Source: Streptomyces natalensis ATCC 27448
GTDB taxonomy: Bacteria > Actinomycetota > Actinomycetes > Streptomycetales > Streptomycetaceae
Length of the DNA stretch: 64,000 nt
Reading direction: 5' to 3'
Assembly (NCBI RefSeq): GCF_000935125.1
Contig: NZ_JRKI01000061.1
Coordinates: forward strand, 868,001-932,000
Shown: positions 35,596 to 42,270 of the stretch, in pieces
How the letters are laid out: each line of letters begins with the position of its first letter
How positions within the stretch are numbered: the first letter of the stretch is position 1
The notes under the pieces: model-generated
Databases searched by the model: none
What the model was told of the DNA's origin: nothing
Seen by the model: only the letters and a program-made list of their open reading frames with translations
Made by a program: the position numbers and the translations under genes

Positions 35596-37024
35596 CGTTG
35601 GACGACTCCTCCCCATCAGGCAGGGCCGGCGCTGGAGCCGGCGCACTGGCGCGGGTCAAGGAGTCAGCCAGACGGAGGGCTGGGTCATCGTCTTCTTGCA
35701 TCTGCGCCCACTGCTCCACGTCCGTGGCAGTCGCCCCGGGAATGCGGGACCACAGCGCGCGGGCCGGAACGTTCAGCATTTGCACGGCCTTACCCAGCGC
35801 GTCCACGGTCTGGGACAGCGAGCGAGATTCGGCGTCCTTCCACAGGACTTGGGCCTTGTCATCCTCGCCCACGCCAGCAATCCGCCCGCACAGGCGGAGG
35901 GCCAACTCCCAAGATTCGCCGAACACATGCTTGTACTCGTCCACGGCCCGGGTCAGTGCCGCCTCCGCGGCGGCCAACGCCTCCGCGGACAAGTTGATCA
36001 GGGAGCCAAGGAGGTAGTGGGGTGGGGTCTGGCTCACGGCGGCCAGCGCGCGGACAGCGGCCTCAATCGCCTCAAGGAACCCCGCCAGCGGGGTTTCATC
36101 GAGCTGTTGAAACTTCGTGTCCGGGTCAGGAGCCACCAGGAAACGCGACGCGTCCGCCTGGATAGGCACCACACGCGGCTTGCCTGTGCGGGGGTCGTAG
36201 ACGATCTCCCCGGTTTCCGGGTCGCGCTCGAACTCCGGCGCCATGCCGCTGATGGTTCGCACCTTGAACGAGCCGAACGACTGGGCCACGAGAAGATCAA
36301 AAGTAGTCTGATTTACCCGATCCTGGATCGGCATCATGGGCTCCACCACGCCCGTGACCACGCCCTCCAGGTCAATGTCCGGAGCGAAGCGGATCACGGG
36401 ACACACACCCAGGTTGTGGGCGCGGAAGCCGGCCACCTGCGGGCCGTTCTTGCCCCCAATCACCAGCTCTGTGACGCCCTCCGCGTCGTACAGCCACGCC
36501 CGCTGTTCCTCACCCTCCTGCGGGTGGTCCTCCAACTGGATGGCCCACAGCGGGGTTTCATCAGCGGCAGGGTCCTCGTACGCCGCGTACATCAGCCGGG
36601 GCGATACCCCGCGGATGATCGCCCGCGAAGGGTCCGCCAGATCGGGCAGGACCGTGACGAATGCCTGCCCGTAGGCCAACGCCGCCCGGTGTACGGCCAT
36701 CTGCCGGCCATCCATCCGGTTGGCCTGCCATGCCTCCCACTCCACCGACGTGGCCGCCGGGTCGCCGGCCTGACCGGCGCGGCGGTAGCCCTCAACGGCC
36801 AGTGCTTGGGCCGGCGTCTTCACCAGCAAGGGCAGCCAGTTGGACACCGCGCGCTTGGCCAGAAGCTTGTACTCCTCTGACGCATTGCGCGGCATGTACG
36901 GGCCGTCGTGATCGCCCTTCAGGTACCGGTGAATACGGTCCAGCCGCTCCCGGTCCGCCATAAGCCCAGCAAGCCCCGTATCCGTCGCCTCAAGCGGGGT
37001 GATCTCCGATACGACCAAGTTCAC
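35579..37024 (-). CDS. Portal protein
   Basis: 481 residues. SPP1-gp6/DUF1073-like portal: DRLDRIHRYLKGDHDGPYMP..., RMDGRQMAVHRAALAYGQAFV, and LLGSLINLSAEALAAAEAALTRAVDEYK near the C-terminus. Forms the DNA entry ring at one capsid vertex. Start taken at the GTG; a TTG two codons later, with GGGAGG at good distance, is an alternative. Confidence 0.9.
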   Translation of the reverse strand: MNLVVSEITPLEATDTGLAGLMADRERLDRIHRYLKGDHDGPYMPRNASEEYKLLAKRAVSNWLPLLVKTPAQALAVEGYRRAGQAGDPAATSVEWEAWQANRMDGRQMAVHRAALAYGQAFVTVLPDLADPSRAIIRGVSPRLMYAAYEDPAADETPLWAIQLEDHPQEGEEQRAWLYDAEGVTELVIGGKNGPQVAGFRAHNLGVCPVIRFAPDIDLEGVVTGVVEPMMPIQDRVNQTTFDLLVAQSFGSFKVRTISGMAPEFERDPETGEIVYDPRTGKPRVVPIQADASRFLVAPDPDTKFQQLDETPLAGFLEAIEAAVRALAAVSQTPPHYLLGSLINLSAEALAAAEAALTRAVDEYKHVFGESWELALRLCGRIAGVGEDDKAQVLWKDAESRSLSQTVDALGKAVQMLNVPARALWSRIPGATATDVEQWAQMQEDDDPALRLADSLTRASAPAPAPALPDGEESSNDAAAA

Positions 37025-37131
37025 CCCTCCCGGGTGCTAATGAATCCGCCGGGGTCCTGCTGACACCGGAGAAGGCTCTCGCCTTCCTCAAACACACCCG
37101 CTTTCGCGCGGCGTACGGCCATCGTGGCCGT

Positions 37132-37683
37132 ATGAGTCAGACCAACAACTGGGTTCCCATCGCCACCGTCATCGGTTCGTCCCTGACGGCCATAACAGCC
37201 CTGTGTGCCGCCATGCTGAGCATGAAGACCACACGGAAGGTAGCTGTCACCCAGGCCCGAACCGCCTTCGCTGCGGCTCTGATGGAAAAGGAGCATGCGG
37301 CGCTCGTCGCCTTCCTCCAAGTCTGCGAGGACGCCTCAGATCACGCCGGGCGTTTCCTCGCGTCCGACGACGACGACACAGTGGTGACGGCTGAAGAATT
37401 CATGAAGTACCACGAAGAAACCAGCAGCAAGATCACGAAGGCGTTCGACACCCTCCAACTCGTGGTGAGCCCAGACGTGGAGGAGTACGTCATCACGACA
37501 AAGCAGGCACTTGAGAAGCTGATAGATGGTGTCCTCGCCGACGTCGAGCAGCGCCGGGCAAGTGAAGAGACTTGGCAACCCGCGAAGAAGATCTTCACGC
37601 ATCTCAGCGCCTACAACGACGCCGCCCGCCGACTACGCTACGAAGCCTGGGCCAACTTCACTGGCGGCATCCACAGCGTCTAG
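37132..37683 (+). CDS. Moron: membrane-anchored hypothetical protein
   Basis: 183 residues on the strand opposite to the whole late operon, between portal and terminase. An N-terminal hydrophobic helix (VPIATVIGSSLTAITALCAAML) is followed by a long charged helical cytoplasmic-like domain. Its stop overlaps that of the terminase. It has its own terminator. This is the position and orientation of lysogenic conversion genes (morons); superinfection exclusion or host fitness roles are possible but not shown. Confidence 0.7.
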   Translation: MSQTNNWVPIATVIGSSLTAITALCAAMLSMKTTRKVAVTQARTAFAAALMEKEHAALVAFLQVCEDASDHAGRFLASDDDDTVVTAEEFMKYHEETSSKITKAFDTLQLVVSPDVEEYVITTKQALEKLIDGVLADVEQRRASEETWQPAKKIFTHLSAYNDAARRLRYEAWANFTGGIHSV

Positions 37684-39308
37684 AAGAAGAACACGGCCCC
37701 GGAACGTTCGCGGGGCCGTTGCTTTCCGGACTCAAGAAGTCGGTGGCGGGCGAGATCCGCCAGCAGGGTGGCCGCGTAGGCGTCCACCTTCCGGCCGCTC
37801 TCCCGGCTCTCCTTGCCGAAGCTGAGACCGAATCGGTTGGGCCGGCGCCGGGCGTTCAAAACGTGCCGGCGCAGAGTGCGGCCAAGCGGAGACGAAGCTC
37901 CGCCATGTCGTACCTGGCCGTTCTCGATCGCGGATACCAGGCGCTCATTGGCGGCCGTCAGCTCTTGGAGGCCGCCGCGCATGTCGCGTCCCACCGCGGA
38001 GTGGGTGGAAGCTCGGACCAGGAGGCGGTCCCGGTAGTCCTCCGACCATGCGTCGATGGTCGATTCCCACAGGGCCACGTCCGCGAAGAACGCGGACACG
38101 GCGTACCGCTCCAAGGCGTTGCGGACCGCTCCGTCCACTTCGTAGCGGTCCACCTCCCAGCCGTCGCCGGCCGGGCCGTCCGGGCGCTCCCAGGCCCCCA
38201 GGGGCTGGATCAGCCGGTCCCGTACGCGGACCGCGACGAGACATGTGGCGTCGTCGCTCTTGCCCCCGTCGAATCCAAGTGTGATCTCGTCCCCGGCCTG
38301 TAGCGCCTCATCACCCGCGCAGGCGTCCCAGTCCGCCGGGGCTATGAGCTGGTCCTCCGCGGTCACCAGCTGGTTAAGGAACATGCGCTGTGACCGGGCG
38401 CGCGGCATCACGCCGCTGTAGATCGTGGAGACGATCCAATCCACGTCCAGCCATGTGGCATCCCCGCGGGCCGCGATGATGCCGGCGCGGAGCTGGTCCG
38501 GGTCCGCCAGATCAACCGGCGGGGACTCCACGCTGTCGTAGTAGACGCCAGAGTCCCGGGCTTTGCCTTCGGCTACCTTGCTCCAGGCATGCCAGGTCTG
38601 TTCCGCCACGCTGTCCTCACCGGGCAACGGGGCGTTAGTGATCTCCATGGTTCGAGCGCCGCCACCACGGCTCTTGCCGACGTTGCCGGCGATCGTCTGG
38701 GCCATCTCGTGGCCCTGGTTCGCGGCTATCCAGTGGTGCGTCTCGTTCAAGATCACGAAGGTGGCGCGGCCACCCTCCAGCGTTCGCGGAGAGGAGGTAA
38801 CCGCCTCGATCACACCGCCCCGGGCGGAGTAGATGATCTCCTTGCCCAGGTCTACGCCGTGCTCCTCGATCAGCTCCGGGGAGCACATCGGGGAGAACAA
38901 GCGCATGGTGTTGCGGGTCTGGTCCCGAGAGACGGCCGCCACCTGGACCCACGGAGCCTGATGTGGCACCGCGTACGGAGTCCCGTCCGGCCGCCAGCCG
39001 CCGAAGCGGGAGGGACCGCAGAACTCCACCAGGGCCAAGCTCGCAAGGAACGGGTCCTTACCCCAGCCCTTCAGGCGCCGGATCGTGCCCTGCCGGCGCA
39101 CGAACACACCAGCCTCGTTGATCTCGAACCAGCGGAGCACAATGCGGACTTGCTCCGGGGTGTACTTCCACGGCTGACCGGCATCAGGACCGTCCGGCTG
39201 CAACAGGTAGCGCGAAGTCCATTCCAGGACGTCCCAACCCAACGTGCGGTTCTCCGGCGGCACGCTGTCCGGCCATGTACGTACAGGCTCAAGCGCGACA
39301 GCAGTCAT
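37680..39308 (-). CDS. Terminase large subunit
   Basis: 542 residues from MTAVALEPVRTW (GGAGGTGGG upstream). ATPase: Walker A RLKGWGKDPF (about residue 80) and Walker B FVILNETHHW (about 188); nuclease: GFDGGKSDDATCLV (about 347) and FFADVALWE. It packages DNA into the procapsid. Confidence 0.92.
   Translation of the reverse strand: MTAVALEPVRTWPDSVPPENRTLGWDVLEWTSRYLLQPDGPDAGQPWKYTPEQVRIVLRWFEINEAGVFVRRQGTIRRLKGWGKDPFLASLALVEFCGPSRFGGWRPDGTPYAVPHQAPWVQVAAVSRDQTRNTMRLFSPMCSPELIEEHGVDLGKEIIYSARGGVIEAVTSSPRTLEGGRATFVILNETHHWIAANQGHEMAQTIAGNVGKSRGGGARTMEITNAPLPGEDSVAEQTWHAWSKVAEGKARDSGVYYDSVESPPVDLADPDQLRAGIIAARGDATWLDVDWIVSTIYSGVMPRARSQRMFLNQLVTAEDQLIAPADWDACAGDEALQAGDEITLGFDGGKSDDATCLVAVRVRDRLIQPLGAWERPDGPAGDGWEVDRYEVDGAVRNALERYAVSAFFADVALWESTIDAWSEDYRDRLLVRASTHSAVGRDMRGGLQELTAANERLVSAIENGQVRHGGASSPLGRTLRRHVLNARRRPNRFGLSFGKESRESGRKVDAYAATLLADLARHRLLESGKQRPRERSGAVFFF
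37693..37719. terminator. Bidirectional terminator
   Basis: ACGGCCCCG / CGGGGCCGT stem in the shared 3' region of moron and terminase, with T-rich sequence on both sides. Confidence 0.6.
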
Positions 39309-39351
39309 TGGCCCACCTCCGAACGTCACCGCTCGTGAGTGGCGGCCGGCA

Positions 39352-39786
39352 TCAACCGTCCGAAGAGCCGGCGGCCTTGCGGTAGGAATCCATAAGCGTC
39401 ACGCGGGCGGCCTCTCGCGGGTCGTCAGCACCGCTCTCGCGCTCCAACTCCACCCGGGCCCGTCGTCGGGCGCCCTCTGTGGTCAGGAGGTCGGTCATGC
39501 CGGATAGCACCGCCTGGAGCAACTGGGCGGAGAACTTGCCGGAGTTGAGGTTCCGACTCATGGCCTCCGCCAGATAAAGGGCAGTGGCCCAATCGCTGGC
39601 CTCGTAGAACTGTGCCTGTCCAGACTGGACAAGCGACGCGTACCAGCGACCAGCGATCGGGTGCCACTCCTCGTCCGCCGGCGGAACGTCTGGGGCGACT
39701 CCGCCGGGCGCCTTCACCACGTCGGGACCGTCGCCCTTGTTGCGCCGGCGACGCTGGTCACTGCGCTTCGGGACGGGGCCCGGCAT
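39352..39786 (-). CDS. Terminase small subunit
   Basis: 144 residues starting MPGPVPKRSDQRRRRNK, the very typical N-terminus of actinophage small terminases, followed by a helical core and acidic C-terminus. Recognises the packaging site. Confidence 0.85.
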   Translation of the reverse strand: MPGPVPKRSDQRRRRNKGDGPDVVKAPGGVAPDVPPADEEWHPIAGRWYASLVQSGQAQFYEASDWATALYLAEAMSRNLNSGKFSAQLLQAVLSGMTDLLTTEGARRRARVELERESGADDPREAARVTLMDSYRKAAGSSDG

Positions 39787-40145
39787 GGTGTCACCCCCTA
39801 CAGCAGATATCCAAGAAGTTTGACCACAGATCGAGGTATGGGGCCGCCCACTGGGATTTCACGCCTTTTCACGCTTAGCGGCTGAGATTCACGAAGTTCA
39901 CGGCGAAGGCTCTGGCTCCGCGCGCCCATTCCGTATGAGCTGGGGACATGACATACGACAGGCAAGAACCGAAAGGTGAGCGAGCCGATGGCGCTGCTGT
40001 TGGGGCGGGACTCCCGCGGGACTCCCGCTCTCCTATGGCTCTTCCCCTTGGAGCGTGGTCCGATGTCGGCCTGCCGAACGAGCGACAACAACGCAGTTAT
40101 CCACAGCGTCAAGCAGCGATGCCGCCCGCGTGTTCCGATGAAGTC
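39787..40145. other. Non-coding region between terminase and HNH genes
   Basis: No gene I trust. Short frames on both strands look like shadows. It holds four TTCACG repeats (39,858-39,902) and is a plausible place for packaging signals. Confidence 0.4.
39858..39902 (+). repeat. Four TTCACG iterons upstream of small terminase
   Basis: TTCACG at 39,858, 39,868, 39,888 and 39,897: same strand, spacings 10, 20 and 9 bp, i.e. on one face of the helix. Possible small-terminase binding site (cosB/pac-like). Confidence 0.5.
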
Positions 40146-40298
40146 ATGGCATCGAGAACTGACAGCACCTCAAGCGCTCCACAGTTCGAACTGCGATGTG
40201 GAGGAATGCACTTAACCATCCAACGCATCCCGGTGTGGCTGCTGACTCTGGTGACTACTGCCGCCGGCACTGGTGCCGCCTGGTGGACGAGCCGGTGA
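40146..40298 (+). CDS. Small C-terminally anchored membrane protein
   Basis: 50 residues from MASRTDSTSSAPQFELRCGG, ending IPVWLLTLVTTAAGTGAAWWTSR. The pattern ExR..G.H(L/F)T(I/V)QR(I/V)P.WL.TL recurs in short streptomycete proteins in integrative elements. No good ribosome site is visible and a longer upstream in-frame start (39,948) exists, so the start is unsure. It is on the plus strand inside the late region, thus another possible lysogenically expressed gene. Confidence 0.45.
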   Translation: MASRTDSTSSAPQFELRCGGMHLTIQRIPVWLLTLVTTAAGTGAAWWTSR

Positions 40299-40412
40299 AC
40301 CGATCGGCGCCGCCGCGCGGACCGAGGTCTGACGGCCTTGGAACCCGTACACGATCTGAGCTGCTATACGCTTGCGATCCGGAAGCCAAAGCCAAGGGGG
40401 CATACCCCCAGG

Positions 40413-40718
40413 TCACAGCCCCGCAGGGTGTGAAGCCTCCGGCCGCCGGCGCATGGGTCGCGCCTTCGCCCTGTTCGCCTCATGACCTTCACGCGCGCTC
40501 TTACGTGCGTGATGCCATGAGCACAGGGCCTGAAGGTTGATGAGGTTGTGATCATCACCGGCCTTGATGTGGTCCACATCAGTGGCCGGCTCAGTGCACC
40601 GCACCCCATCGAGCGAGCGAGCAACGCACTGATATCCGTCTCGCTGTAGCACCAGCGCTCGCAGGGCTGCCCAGTTCGAGGGGAGACGCTGCCGGCGGTT
40701 GCTCGTGCCCCACACCAT
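40413..40718 (-). CDS. HNH endonuclease, terminase-associated
   Basis: 101 residues, GGGGAGG before the ATG. HNH domain: WAALRALVLQRDGYQC...DVDHIKAGDDHNLINLQALCSWHHARKS. HNH proteins upstream of the terminase pair are common in cos phages, where they assist cleavage at the packaging site. Confidence 0.85.
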   Translation of the reverse strand: MVWGTSNRRQRLPSNWAALRALVLQRDGYQCVARSLDGVRCTEPATDVDHIKAGDDHNLINLQALCSWHHARKSAREGHEANRAKARPMRRRPEASHPAGL

Positions 40719-40740
40719 GGCGCCTCCCCTCTCGCGCTGG

Positions 40741-40956
40741 CTACACCCAGCCCCCTGTCAGGAAGTGGGTCACCAGCCAGGCCAGCCCCAGCAACAGGGC
40801 AGTACGCCGCACCTTCACCAGCGGGCCCCGGCCTTTGATGCCAGCCCACTTCCACACGTGCGCGCTGAAGGTGTCACCAGCGCTCTTATTGAGGAGGGCC
40901 GGGGTTTCCAGTGCCACAAAGGCAGCGATCCATCCCAGCCAGGCCACGGACCACAT
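40741..40956 (-). CDS. Small two-span membrane protein
   Basis: 71 residues: MWSVAWLGWIAAFVALETPALL, a conserved turn (NKSAGDTFSAHVWKW) and a second span (ALLLGLAWLVTHFLTGGWV). Such proteins are frequent next to HNH/terminase in streptomycete phages; unknown role, holin-like topology. Confidence 0.65.
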   Translation of the reverse strand: MWSVAWLGWIAAFVALETPALLNKSAGDTFSAHVWKWAGIKGRGPLVKVRRTALLLGLAWLVTHFLTGGWV

Positions 40957-40988
40957 AGACAAACTGTCTCCCTATGTCGTCCGTGAGA

Positions 40989-41004
40989 CCGGAACATGTT
41001 CCGG
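40989..41004. promoter_or_regulatory. Repressor-type palindrome site 8
   Basis: CCGGAACATGTTCCGG, dyad extended by GA...TC, between the sponge gene and the small membrane-protein gene at the head of the late operon. Confidence 0.75.
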
Positions 41005-41025
41005 TCATGAGCTACCTGGACGGGA

Positions 41026-41277
41026 CTAGCAAGCATTCGGCGGCAGCGTGGGCTGTACGCACAGACAACACCCGCGCGCAATGGCGGCGTTGGCCCACAT
41101 CAGGGTCTCCTCCAGCTTCATGAAGACCACCGACTTTTCCCGGTCGTCCGGGAGCTGTTCGTTCAGCGCCAGGGCCAACCGCTTGACCTCCGCGCGTACA
41201 AGCGCGTGAAGCTCCGCGGTCTGCTCACACCGCGGAGGGTGATGGTCGAACCGCTTACAGATCTCTTCGTATGTCAT
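41026..41277 (-). CDS. Acb2/Tad1-type cyclic nucleotide sponge
   Basis: 83 residues: MTYEEICKRFDHHPP, an H..VRAEVKRLALALNEQLPDDREKS helix and KLEETLMWANAAIARG. The RF..HxP, PxxREKS and KLEExxMWANAxIAR signatures are those of the Acb2/Tad1 hairpin-domain family, phage proteins that bind the signal nucleotides of CBASS and Thoeris defence and so block them. The C-terminus adds two cysteines. It is in the transcript that starts at promoter motif 6 and follows the tRNA-like genes, so it should be made early. Confidence 0.75.
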   Translation of the reverse strand: MTYEEICKRFDHHPPRCEQTAELHALVRAEVKRLALALNEQLPDDREKSVVFMKLEETLMWANAAIARGCCLCVQPTLPPNAC

Positions 41278-41303
41278 CACACACCCCCGCCGGCGGGAGA
41301 GAG

Positions 41304-41374
41304 CGGCCCCAACCGGACTTGAACCGGCGTCCTCCCGATCGACAATCGGGCGCTCTCGCCAACCAATAGGTGCC
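41304..41374 (-). tRNA. tRNA-Asp(GTC)-like, 5' part abnormal
   Basis: Anticodon arm CCCGA-TTGTCGA-TCGGG with anticodon GTC and a good T arm (GCCGG-TTCAAGT-CCGGT). The 3' acceptor strand TGGGGCC has only an imperfect partner (GGCACCT) and no proper D stem is present; these bases belong to the 3' end of the preceding tRNA-like gene. Either truncated or dependent on shared sequence. Confidence 0.5.
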
Positions 41375-41556
41375 TTCGGCGGGACTCGAACCCGCACCAA
41401 AGTAAGTGGGCTTGGATAACGCGCTTCCCTGCCGAGGGCTAAGGTTCCCCAACCCAACGCCTTTTGAGCGCTGGGTCCGGCCCCGGTGCATCCGCAACCG
41501 TCCCACCATGCCGCCGTTCCGTTTTACGGCCGCTCTCCCGTTTGAGCTACGAAGGC
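41371..41556 (-). tRNA. tRNA-like gene with about 110-nt extra sequence
   Basis: The 5' acceptor GCCTTCG pairs perfectly with CGAAGGC at the 3' end; D arm GCTC...GAGC and T arm GCGGG-TTCGAGT-CCCGC are canonical. The anticodon stem GCCGT/ACGGC closes an 8-nt loop AAAACGGA without the usual T33. Between it and the T arm lie about 110 extra nt with stems of their own (CAGCGC..GCGTTG, CCCT..AGGG). Could be a disrupted gene, two fused genes, or an RNA with an insertion. Confidence 0.45.
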
Positions 41557-41561
41557 TAGCT

Positions 41562-41632
41562 TGCGTCCGCCCGGATTCGAACCGGGGTTGGCTCCTCCAC
41601 GGAGCTGTTCTAGTCCGCTGAACTACAGACGC
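41562..41632 (-). tRNA. tRNA-like gene with 5-nt anticodon loop
   Basis: Acceptor GCGTCTG/CGGACGC, D stem GTTC/GAAC, T arm CCCGG-TTCGAAT-CCGGG all pair. The anticodon stem GCTCC/GGAGC closes only GTGGA; a normal His loop would need two more T. Length 71 nt fits a 2-nt loss. No encoded CCA. Confidence 0.55.
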
Positions 41633-41690
41633 TTTAGGCGATTCCGTAGGAGCTACCCACCACGCCAAGGGATCCCATGGGAGCCCAAAG

Positions 41691-41765
41691 TGTGTCCGCC
41701 CGGAATCGAACCGGGGTAATCCCCTCTCGCCAAGGGGAATAGTCCTACCACTGGACGACAGACAC
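41691..41765 (-). tRNA. tRNA-like gene with 9-nt anticodon loop
   Basis: Acceptor GTGTCTG/CGGACAC, D stem GTCC/GGAC, T arm CCCGG-TTCGATT-CCGGG all pair. Anticodon stem TCCCC/GGGGA closes TTGGCGAGA, two nt longer than normal, so the isotype is unsafe. Length 75 nt. Confidence 0.55.
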
Positions 41766-41766
41766 T

Positions 41767-41854
41767 GACCCGGCGGCGACCGGGTCGAACAAGGGCCCCG
41801 TCCGGGGGCCAACTCAACCAGGAGATACCTGGGAGGCCACACCGCGGACGGGGC
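41767..41854 (-). ncRNA. Structured leader of the tRNA cluster
   Basis: In transcript order: GCCCCGTCCG pairs perfectly with CGGACGGGGC (41,854-41,845 and 41,804-41,795) around an inner hairpin CCAGG-TATCT-CCTGG, then GACCCGG/CCGGGTC (41,786-41,767) just before the first tRNA. It lies downstream of promoter motif 6. Nothing identifies a known RNA family. Confidence 0.45.
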
Positions 41855-41921
41855 GGGAACGGGTTCACTCTCACGTCCACGTCTACGCGCTGGTGCGTGG
41901 AACGCTCCCGCTCACGTCTTA

Positions 41922-41940
41922 GTTGTCTGGGGACGGTTAC
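41922..41940 (-). promoter_or_regulatory. Phage promoter-like motif 6 (tRNA/sponge transcript)
   Basis: Minus strand GTAACCGTCCCCAGACAAC, about 160 bp upstream of the first tRNA-like gene. Confidence 0.65.
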
Positions 41941-41974
41941 AGCCCAACTAGTCGTCTCAGCTTCGCTCGTGAGG

Positions 41975-42062
41975 GGTGATGCAAAAAAACTGCATCACCG
42001 AGATACTTCCTATAGGGATCTCCCAAGAAAGTAGTTCGGTGATGCAGTTTTTTTGCATCACC
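41975..42062. repeat. 27-bp perfect inverted repeat made of four GGTGATGCA units
   Basis: Left arm 41,975-42,001 and right arm 42,036-42,062 are perfect reverse complements, 34 bp apart. Each arm is itself a hairpin: GGTGATGCA, seven bases (A7-C or G-T6), TGCATCACC. The A and T runs are striking in this GC-rich DNA. It separates the integrase from the leftward tRNA/late transcripts. Confidence 0.85.
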
Positions 42063-42187
42063 TCCCACCCACGGTGACGATCCGCGACTGTGGGTCATCC
42101 AACGTCTGGGAAAGAGACAGTCGTCTCGGCAGAGGTGCTATCCCTTGGCGTGGGAACGCGTCCTCCTGAGCTGGGTCGGGACATGCA

Positions 42188-42227
42188 CAGGCGCCCCCAG
42201 TCGGCATGATCCGGCCGGGGGCGCCTG
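42188..42227. terminator. Integrase terminator
   Basis: 11-bp perfect stem CAGGCGCCCCC / GGGGGCGCCTG, 43 bp downstream of the integrase stop. Confidence 0.75.
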
Positions 42228-42270
42228 CGTCTACTGCTGCGTCATGCTGTCGGTCCAAGTTGCTGGACGG

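Noticed and set aside
39976..40215. Plus-strand frame MSEPMALLLGRDSRG
   Set aside because: No family features and overlaps the better supported small membrane-protein frame; start context poor.
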